A stretch of 12,982 nt of DNA from NCBI GenBank assembly GCA_021828225.1, contig JAKASH010000031.1, forward strand, positions 1-12,982. Reading direction: 5' to 3'. The notes under the pieces were generated by a model that made no database searches, was not told the origin of the DNA, and was given only the letters and a program-made list of their open reading frames with translations. This document shows positions 7,707 through 12,982 of the stretch, in pieces. The DNA is from Acidobacteriota bacterium. GTDB taxonomy: Bacteria; Acidobacteriota; Terriglobia; UBA7540. The position numbers and the translations under genes are program-made. Position 1 is the stretch's first letter. Each line of letters begins with the position of its first letter.

Positions 7707-9302
7707 TCAGTTCGAAGCGCGGTATTGCCCCCGCCAACATCTCCATGTCGTCCGGAGAAGTACACCGACGTAATCAGGGCCAACGCTCAGCAGTTTGAAA
7801 GAGGAGTTGCCCATATCGGCCGTACGGTTGATCCAGGACACCGGAACTTCTCGAATGCGGTAATTCAATAGAACGGGCTTCAGCCCTGTTTCCACATTCG
7901 CCGCGAAGTGGTCCTCTTCGATGTCGAGATTCTTCAGGATGTCCGCTCGATAGAGCTTCAAGTTGTTTGAAATATCTCGCACCTGCTTTCGCAGCAGCAA
8001 GTTCAATACCAAATGGTATCCCCGGTTGCAAAGGATCTTAAAGAACGGGTAACGGACCAGGGCGGACTCCGAAGAAAACCTACTGCCGATAGCACCGTCA
8101 TAGCCATCCGCAACCGCGTCAAACAAGCCTTTGAATTCCGCGGCGATGGTGACAAAATCGCAATCGATGGTGAGAATGTACCGACCGCTCGCCGCAGCAT
8201 AACCATCCCGAAGCGCACGTCCCACTCCGCCTGGAGGGTTACGCCTTACCAGCTTGACGCGAGGTTCGGCGCTCGATATGTCTTCAGCAACCTGGGCTGT
8301 TCTATCTGTGCTGTTATCATCCACAATTACGATCTCATGAATGTAGTCACTATACATCCCGAGGATCGTCTTCACGAGGCGGCTGATATTCGTTTCTTCG
8401 TTATGGCAGGGGACCACCACAGAGACTGCGCCGAAGAGCCGACGATGTGTCGCCAGATTGACTTGTGGCGCGGCATCCCTCCGAAAAGCGGCGGGCTTGA
8501 TAGCCCGAAAACTCACAACTCTTGAGAAGCAACGGACAGCCGGTGCACGCTCCAGAATCAAGCCAACTGCCTGCCCGGCTAAAGACTGGAGAGGACAAAT
8601 CACTTCGCAGGGAGTAACTTCAATCCCGCCGAACCCTAGATGAACCGCAGTGTTTTCCCACCTTTGCAGCGCGACATCTTGATCAAAGTTATGCCTTCGA
8701 TTCCCTCGCACGAGAGTCCGCAAAGCTTTCCGCAGCAGAGTTAAAGGATTTGAAGGATTTTCAGCAAAGAAAATGAACTGGCCCCAGGGCTTTAGACATC
8801 GATAAGCTATCTCAAGCGTTGCAGGGCAAAGACCTTCGGCCGGGATGTCCATGCCCACGATGTAATCAAAGCTTTCTTTGGGGAATGCGTGGTGGACATC
8901 CTTCTGATAAATGAAGGTTGTATTCTGTAGTTTTCTGGATTGCGCCTTGCGCGCCAAATCCTGATTGAAGGCCACGGCTGTAATAGGATTCTGCCCAGCC
9001 AGGGCGGCAGCAAGATGTTCAGTCCAAACACCGCTTCCGGCTCCGAGCTCAAGGACTCTTCTTCCCGGAAGGATGGGTAGTGACCGCGCCACAAGAAAGG
9101 CCCGACTGCGAAACCTGGCTGACAATCCTGTTGAGTTGCGTTGCCACCGTCTCTCGCGAGACGTTTCCACTTCCCGCCAAAGCTGTTCTGCCGGAACCTC
9201 GGTCTCCGAGGAACCAAGGCGTTCAGCCTCGTCTCTGCGGCCACGTGCCGCACGTGTTCTCCGTTCGTCTTCCCATGTATAGACACGGGAGTCAGCGCCC
9301 AC
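7707..9302 (-). CDS. Fused SAM-dependent methyltransferase and family 2 glycosyltransferase
   Basis: One uninterrupted 531-residue frame joins two enzymes. Residues about 1-55 are charged and Arg/Glu-rich with no clear fold. Residues about 60-250 are a class I methyltransferase, with SAM motif VLELGAGSG (83-91), a later acidic FDYIVGMD segment (145-152) and a post-motif KPWGQFIFF (171-179). Residues about 291-525 are a GT2 (GT-A fold) domain: VSVVVPCHNEE (293-303), IVIVDDNSTDRT (325-336), GRALRDGYAAASG (361-373) and the DxD-type D380-C-D382. This half resembles dolichyl/polyprenyl-phosphate mannose synthases, without C-terminal membrane spans. The start is GTG at 9302, supported by a strong GGGGAGGGGG a few bases upstream. 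Placed before the GT-C gene, it may charge a polyprenyl phosphate with a sugar for that enzyme. The methylation target is unknown. Confidence 0.9.
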   Translation of the reverse strand: MGADSRVYTWEDERRTRAARGRRDEAERLGSSETEVPAEQLWREVETSRERRWQRNSTGLSARFRSRAFLVARSLPILPGRRVLELGAGSGVWTEHLAAALAGQNPITAVAFNQDLARKAQSRKLQNTTFIYQKDVHHAFPKESFDYIVGMDIPAEGLCPATLEIAYRCLKPWGQFIFFAENPSNPLTLLRKALRTLVRGNRRHNFDQDVALQRWENTAVHLGFGGIEVTPCEVICPLQSLAGQAVGLILERAPAVRCFSRVVSFRAIKPAAFRRDAAPQVNLATHRRLFGAVSVVVPCHNEETNISRLVKTILGMYSDYIHEIVIVDDNSTDRTAQVAEDISSAEPRVKLVRRNPPGGVGRALRDGYAAASGRYILTIDCDFVTIAAEFKGLFDAVADGYDGAIGSRFSSESALVRYPFFKILCNRGYHLVLNLLLRKQVRDISNNLKLYRADILKNLDIEEDHFAANVETGLKPVLLNYRIREVPVSWINRTADMGNSSFKLLSVGPDYVGVLLRTTWRCWRGQYRASN

Positions 9303-9445
9303 GAGTCCCCCTCCCCGTATATGCCAGACTTACTTCCCCCTGCTCAAATCAATGTGCTGGAAACCATATACGACCTCAGCATCATGGCCATCCTCTACGG
9401 CCAGATGCTTCGAATCGGAATAAGATCTGATTCAGGACAATGCCA

Positions 9446-10528
9446 CTATTGACGAAGGTCTGGTGCAACGACTTCACTCGCCCCCGGATGCGATCTCAAA
9501 CGGGCATCCGCAATCTCAGCGATCATCTCGCCCAAGTTGTGCTTAATTTCCCACCCGGGAAAATGCGAGCGGATCTTGCCTAGATCGGTGATATAGCATA
9601 TATGGTCGCCCTTGCGGTTGGAAGGATTATACTCATAACGAACCCGTAAGCCCATTCCTGCTAACAGATCGATGGTCTCCAGAATAGATACGCTATGCTG
9701 TCTTCCGCCGCCGAGATTATAGACTTCGCCACACTTCGGCGCCCGGAAAAACTCCATCAAAAGCCGGGCCACGTCATCGCAGTGGATCTGGTCGCGGACC
9801 TGCTTTCCCTTATAACCGAAAATCGTGTATTCGCGACCGCTTACAGCACAATCGGCGAGGTACGCTAGGTAACCGTGCAATTGGACGGCCGCGTGCTGCG
9901 GACCGGTCATACAGCCTGCTCGAAAAACCCCGACTGGCATCTGGAAATAACGGCCGAATTCCTGGCACATCACATCCGCAGCTACTTTTGAGGCCCCGAA
10001 AACCGAGTGCAGACAAGCGTCAATGGACATCGTCTCATCGACCCCATCTCTCCCGTCAGCGTAGTCATATCGAGTAGCGTGCTCCACTAAAGGCAAAGAA
10101 TTGGGCCGATCACCATACACCTTGTTTGTGCTGAGAAAGCAGAATGGAGCATCCCGGCAGAAGTCCCGAGCGGCGACGAGCAGATTCAAAGTCCCGACCG
10201 CGTTCACATCGAAATCTTCGTAAGGAATGGAGGCCGCCCGGTCATGAGACGGCTGCGCAGCCGCGTGAATAATGAAGTCGGGACGCTCATGCTGGATCAG
10301 GAGACGCATCTCCTCCCGATCGCGGATATCCAACATGTAGTGACGGTACCCGGACAAGGCAGCCTGCAGGAGCCTCACCGTCGGATCGACAGATCCTCCC
10401 GGGCCGAAAAAATACTCCCGCATGTTATTGTCCAAGCCCACAACTTCCCAGCCAGCTTCGCTCAACAGCCGAGCACAGGCTGAACCAATGAGACCACCCG
10501 AACCTGTAACCAGTGCTTTCATCTCCAT
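9446..10528 (-). CDS. NAD-dependent sugar-nucleotide epimerase, CDP-paratose 2-epimerase type
   Basis: This 360-residue protein is an extended short-chain dehydrogenase/reductase. The NAD-binding motif is TGSGGLIGS (8-16), with D33 ending strand 2 (GLDNN). STNKVYGD (133-140), ETMSID (165-170) and GKQVRDQIHCDD (241-252) closely follow the pattern of tyvelose/CDP-paratose 2-epimerases (RfbE/Tyv). Such enzymes invert C2 of a CDP-dideoxyhexose through a bound NAD. The usual YxxxK motif reads F177-GAS-K181, so the catalytic tyrosine is replaced by Phe; the codon is TTC, clearly read. Exact substrate is therefore uncertain. Two starts are possible, ATG 10528 and ATG 10522, with AAGG rather far upstream. 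It is the first gene of the minus-strand sugar group and 143 bases precede the fused methyltransferase/glycosyltransferase gene. Confidence 0.88.
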   Translation of the reverse strand: MEMKALVTGSGGLIGSACARLLSEAGWEVVGLDNNMREYFFGPGGSVDPTVRLLQAALSGYRHYMLDIRDREEMRLLIQHERPDFIIHAAAQPSHDRAASIPYEDFDVNAVGTLNLLVAARDFCRDAPFCFLSTNKVYGDRPNSLPLVEHATRYDYADGRDGVDETMSIDACLHSVFGASKVAADVMCQEFGRYFQMPVGVFRAGCMTGPQHAAVQLHGYLAYLADCAVSGREYTIFGYKGKQVRDQIHCDDVARLLMEFFRAPKCGEVYNLGGGRQHSVSILETIDLLAGMGLRVRYEYNPSNRKGDHICYITDLGKIRSHFPGWEIKHNLGEMIAEIADARLRSHPGASEVVAPDLRQ

Positions 10529-10688
10529 TAGAATTTACTTGCCTTATTGAATAATTACAAGAAGTGACAACATAACTAGTAACTCCTAAGTAATTTAAAA
10601 TGCCTAGGTTGCGACGACTCGCCAATGCGTTAAACGTCAAGTACGGCGGGCATCTCAGCGCTCCCCCCGGCTGGCGGGCACACAGAAC

Positions 10689-10731
10689 TGTGATGTCCGT
10701 CACATCTCAGGGCTCGTCCTGCTGCTATAAG
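10689..10731 (+). promoter_or_regulatory. CRP-like site and class II promoter for the Cys-rich membrane protein
   Basis: TGTGA-N6-TCACA, a perfect match to the CRP core consensus, spans 10689-10704. A -10-like TATAAG lies at 10726-10731 and no -35 hexamer is evident. A start near 10738 would place the site centre at about -41.5, the spacing of class II CRP-activated promoters where the activator replaces the -35. The resulting leader of about 16 bases holds the AGGGAGG ribosome site. The site also lies about 160-175 bases upstream of the divergent epimerase start. Which CRP/FNR-family protein binds it is unknown. Confidence 0.55.
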
Positions 10732-10753
10732 CAAAGTGGAAAGGGAGGCACCC

Positions 10754-11338
10754 ATGAACAATGCACTTTTTTGGATAATCGGAGTGGCGGTTGCTGCGAT
10801 TGTGGCGTACTTGCTATATCGAGCCTACGGAAGCACGCGAACGTATTTCCAGCTCCGGGGCAAACGTTTGGTGACCTGCCCCGAAAATCATCAGACTGCA
10901 GCGGTGGAACTTGACGCCAAACAAGCAGCCCGCGAGGCTTTCACGCACAAACCGAAGATGCAATTGAGCGAATGCTCCCGCTGGCCTGACCACAAGGACT
11001 GCGGGCAACAATGCTTGCATGAAATTGAGATGGCCCCGTCGGATTGTCTGGTCCGCAACATCGTCATTGACTGGTTCAGCGACAAGGAATGCGTGTATTG
11101 CGGAAAATCCATTGCTGAGGTCAAAGAATGGTGGGTAGACCACAAACCGGCATTGCTGACTCCGGAAAGGGCAATTATCACCTGGAACGAATTCCCCGCG
11201 GAGAAGTTGCCGGAGCTCTTTTCAAAGTGCGATCCGGTCTGCTGGTCCTGCGGCGCGACAGAGACATTTCGGCAACAACACCCTGAACTGGTTACTGACA
11301 GGGCTCCAACCCCACTGCGGATCCGGCATATCAAGTAG
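10754..11338 (+). CDS. Membrane-anchored ten-cysteine protein, function unknown
   Basis: From ATG 10754 the product is 194 residues. A GTG at 10736 would add six residues but falls at the predicted transcription start, and AGGGAGG (10741-10747) is ideally spaced for the ATG. Residues about 4-24 are one hydrophobic membrane span with no clear cleavage site, so the rest is tethered. The remainder has ten cysteines: C42, C74, C83, C87, C98, C113, C116, C159, C163 and C166. C113-VY-C116 and C163-WS-C166 look like metal-binding or redox pairs, and C83-x3-C87 is another close pair. HDH-type residues are absent, but W-W-V-D-H (126-130) is notable. I do not recognise a named family; zinc ribbon-like or redox roles are possible. 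The CRP-like promoter upstream suggests regulated expression. Confidence 0.85.
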   Translation: MNNALFWIIGVAVAAIVAYLLYRAYGSTRTYFQLRGKRLVTCPENHQTAAVELDAKQAAREAFTHKPKMQLSECSRWPDHKDCGQQCLHEIEMAPSDCLVRNIVIDWFSDKECVYCGKSIAEVKEWWVDHKPALLTPERAIITWNEFPAEKLPELFSKCDPVCWSCGATETFRQQHPELVTDRAPTPLRIRHIK

Positions 11339-11446
11339 CAGGCTAGAGGGGTCTGGCCCCGCGAAAAACACGTTCCTGCATGCGGCTCAGGCCGACTGAA
11401 GCCTAAACGCCAAGGCTTGCTCACCCGTCGCACTTAAAGGACCACC

Positions 11447-11770
11447 TTACTCGAGGTGAAACACCTCTTCTAGTTCCTGCATGCCTTCGTCCGGACGCGA
11501 AGCTTCTAGAGCTTCAAAATAAGGGGCCATCATGTTCTGCCACTTAGCGTTGACTTCCTCTCTGGACATCCCCTCCAATGCAGTTTCAAAATCTCCCGGA
11601 GTCTCGAAATATCCAAAGAGAGTGCCGTCGGCTCGCATAAACAGGGAGTAATTGTGCCAGCCGGTCCGCCGGAGAGCATCCAGCATCTCTGGCCACACCT
11701 TCCGGTGGTGTTCCTTGTACTCCGCGATCTTTTCAGGCTTTACTTTTAGAACGAATCCAACTCTCTTCAT
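11447..11770 (-). CDS. rhaM: L-rhamnose mutarotase
   Basis: This enzyme interconverts alpha- and beta-L-rhamnose in the cytoplasm so that the isomerase gets the right anomer. The 107-residue product has the family's normal length (E. coli RhaM is 104) and the expected layout: KRVGFVLKVKPEKIAEY at the start, Y18 and H22 in the active-site segment EYKEHHRKVWPE, HNYSLFM (39-45), W77 in NAKWQNM, and a terminal LEEVFHLE like the family's LQEVFYL. GAGGAGG lies six bases before the ATG at 11770. No rhaA, rhaB, rhaD or rhamnose transporter is next to it, so it is a stand-alone copy here; proximity to the sugar cluster may be coincidence. A related dimeric alpha/beta-barrel epimerase activity is possible. 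Confidence 0.93.
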   Translation of the reverse strand: MKRVGFVLKVKPEKIAEYKEHHRKVWPEMLDALRRTGWHNYSLFMRADGTLFGYFETPGDFETALEGMSREEVNAKWQNMMAPYFEALEASRPDEGMQELEEVFHLE

Positions 11771-12089
11771 TTTGCCTCCTCAAACACGATTAATACACCA
11801 ATCAGCTATTTAAGCATCACGTCGACAACAAAACCTCCCCTCCTTGAATTCCCTATATCCACAAGTGCGAAAAGAACTATAGTGTACACCGAGCAGCAAC
11901 ATGACTTGCCTGCTTGTACCCTCGTCGAGTCCAACTCGGGGCGCAGAGGCTCCGAACTGTTAAAATAAAGCAAAAGCCTGCTATACAAAGAAGGCTTGAA
12001 ATGCGGGGCGCAGAGATGTATACGGTAAGCGGAAGGAATAAGACGGCCTGCTTCGTGCAGCGTATTGGGACAGCCCCGGGACAAAAATT
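11771..12089. other. 319-base divergent intergenic region
   Basis: This stretch separates rhaM (minus) from the exported-protein gene (plus). I see no convincing gene. Minus-strand frames over it (11806-12084 and 11877-12170) lack ribosome sites, use unlikely residue composition and cross the start of the plus-strand gene. It holds the candidate promoter listed separately. No clear promoter for rhaM was found by eye, though an AT-rich stretch (about 11790-11815) precedes its ribosome site. Confidence 0.7.
11974..12024 (+). promoter_or_regulatory. Candidate promoter with overlapping inverted repeat
   Basis: TTGAAA (11996-12001) and TATACG (12019-12024) are separated by 17 bases, giving a plausible sigma70 promoter about 65 bases before the plus-strand gene. 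An inverted repeat, AAGCCT (11974-11979) and AGGCTT (11992-11997) with a 12-base gap, overlaps the start of the -35, so a repressor or activator could bind there. Both are by-eye matches. Confidence 0.45.
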
Positions 12090-12982
12090 ATGAAGAGCAC
12101 TTCGACTCACTCTTTGTGTTTGTGCCTTACGGGGACCCTCCTGGCAGCCGTCTGCATGGCTTCTGCTCACCTGTTCGCCAGCGCAGCACAGGAACTGAAA
12201 CTACCGGCTCCGAGTATTCACCAGATGATGGAGAACGTGGCCTGGAACGAATTGCAGGCATCCGCACATCCCGCGCATTACTATCGCTATATCGAGAAGA
12301 ACATCTCATCAGATGGTTCCCGCACGACCGTTCAGATTGCAACTCCGCATGGATATGTTGATCGCTTGATTGCTGTGGACGGGCAACCGCCAAGCAAGGA
12401 ACAGCTAGAGAAAAATGAACAGCTGCTCAAAAATCTGGCCACCAACACCCAACTCCAGCAGTCACGATTCAAGGATCAGCAAAGTAACACACAGCGCCGG
12501 GATAACGTGATCAAAGACGTACCCAATGCTTTTGTTTTTACCTACGTCGGAAGAAGTAAAGACGGATTGATTAAGCTTAAGTTTCGACCGGCGCCAGACT
12601 TTAAGCCCAGTTCTCGCCAGTCTCTCATTCTCGAAGGCATGGCGGGCGAGGTCTGGGTTGATCCATCCACTCAGCGGATGGCTAAGATTGATGGCACGCT
12701 AATCAAGGATGTAACGCTTGGCTGGGGTTTCCTGGCCCGGCTCAACAAGGGCGGGCAGTTCCTGCTGGAGCAGTCCCGAGGCCAAGACGGAACCTGGCAC
12801 CAAAAGCTGCTTTCGGTTCACTTTGACGGGACGGAACTCATTTTCAAGCGCATTCACATTCACGAAACCATCGTTCGATCCTTTTTCAAACAAGTTCCGG
12901 ATGGCCTGACCATTCGACAGGCCGTGCATATGTTGCAATCCGCAACGAGTCTGCCGAAGGATTGGGAATCCCGGTTGAACGC
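12090..12982 (+). CDS. Exported protein of unknown function, 3' end beyond the window
   Basis: The frame opens at ATG 12090 and remains open for 297 codons to the window edge. Residues 1 to about 32 form a signal peptide with a hydrophobic core (LCLCLTGTLLAAVC) and a likely type I cleavage at ASA-AQ. A lipobox is not present. The mature part has no catalytic motif I can name. Visible blocks are HYYRYIEKN (about 63-71), GYVDRLIAVDGQPPS (about 88-102), a charged helical stretch LEKNEQLLKNLATN (105-118), FVFTYVGR (about 148-155), then LEGMAGEVWVDPSTQRMAKIDGTL in the region of 184-207. The beta-rich character and the W-V-D-P-T-Q-R-M pattern recall LolA/outer-membrane-lipoprotein-sorting-like folds, but that is only a resemblance. 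GGGA lies about eight bases upstream of the ATG. It probably works in the periplasm. Length cannot be judged because the end is missing. Confidence 0.85.
   Translation, partial: MKSTSTHSLCLCLTGTLLAAVCMASAHLFASAAQELKLPAPSIHQMMENVAWNELQASAHPAHYYRYIEKNISSDGSRTTVQIATPHGYVDRLIAVDGQPPSKEQLEKNEQLLKNLATNTQLQQSRFKDQQSNTQRRDNVIKDVPNAFVFTYVGRSKDGLIKLKFRPAPDFKPSSRQSLILEGMAGEVWVDPSTQRMAKIDGTLIKDVTLGWGFLARLNKGGQFLLEQSRGQDGTWHQKLLSVHFDGTELIFKRIHIHETIVRSFFKQVPDGLTIRQAVHMLQSATSLPKDWESRLN

Noticed and set aside
10736..10753. GTG start giving six extra residues to the Cys-rich protein.
   Set aside because: It sits at the predicted transcription start, and the ribosome site is correctly spaced for ATG 10754.
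11348..11418. GGGG-N5-CCCC and AAGCC-N10-GGCTT inverted repeats between the Cys-rich gene and rhaM, considered as terminators.
   Set aside because: Stems are short and neither is followed by a T run on either strand.
11806..12170. Minus-strand frames between rhaM and the exported-protein gene.
   Set aside because: No ribosome site, no recognisable domain, and they cross a well-supported plus-strand start and promoter.
1..12982. Defence system, prophage, IS element or CRISPR array.
   Set aside because: No transposase, integrase, phage gene, repeat-spacer array or toxin-antitoxin pair is visible; the AAA+/VWA pair alone is not evidence of defence.

Overview
The window looks like chromosomal DNA from a GC-moderate, GatCAB-using, selenocysteine-decoding bacterium. 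My best guess is Acidobacteriota: the style of the TPR, Cys-rich and secreted proteins and the mix of neighbours fit. This is inference from sequence character, not a search result. I see no phage, IS element, integrase or CRISPR array.

Layout. Bases 1-2396 (minus strand) hold gatB, a tRNA-dependent amidotransferase subunit, followed by an exported TPR protein that runs off the left edge. A divergent promoter region (2397-2674) separates gatB from a plus-strand pair at 2675-5435: a MoxR/Mg-chelatase-I-like AAA+ ATPase and a von Willebrand A (VWA) protein, a chaperone-like ATPase and metal-dependent adaptor arrangement with no known target here. On the opposite strand, 5493-5866 carries a selenocysteine tRNA (selC) with a near-consensus sigma70 promoter placed so that transcription should begin at the first tRNA base. 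A small lysine/arginine-rich ORF lies just downstream of the tRNA.

Bases 5983-10528 (minus) form a surface-sugar gene group in transcription order: an NAD-dependent sugar-nucleotide epimerase of the CDP-paratose/tyvelose epimerase type, a fused SAM methyltransferase plus family-2 glycosyltransferase, and a GT-C membrane glycosyltransferase. Together they suggest making a modified sugar, charging it onto a polyprenyl phosphate, and transferring it outside the membrane. This is inference from families and order.

Bases 10689-11338 (plus) hold a membrane-anchored ten-cysteine protein behind a perfect TGTGA-N6-TCACA (CRP-like) site with class II spacing. Then come an L-rhamnose mutarotase gene (minus, 11447-11770), a 319-base intergenic region with a candidate promoter, and the first 297 codons of an exported protein of unknown function that runs off the right edge.

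The points most worth a second look are the leaderless selC promoter, the methyltransferase-glycosyltransferase fusion, the epimerase with Phe in place of the YxxxK tyrosine, and the CRP-type promoter. I do not see a clearly novel defence or mobile system.
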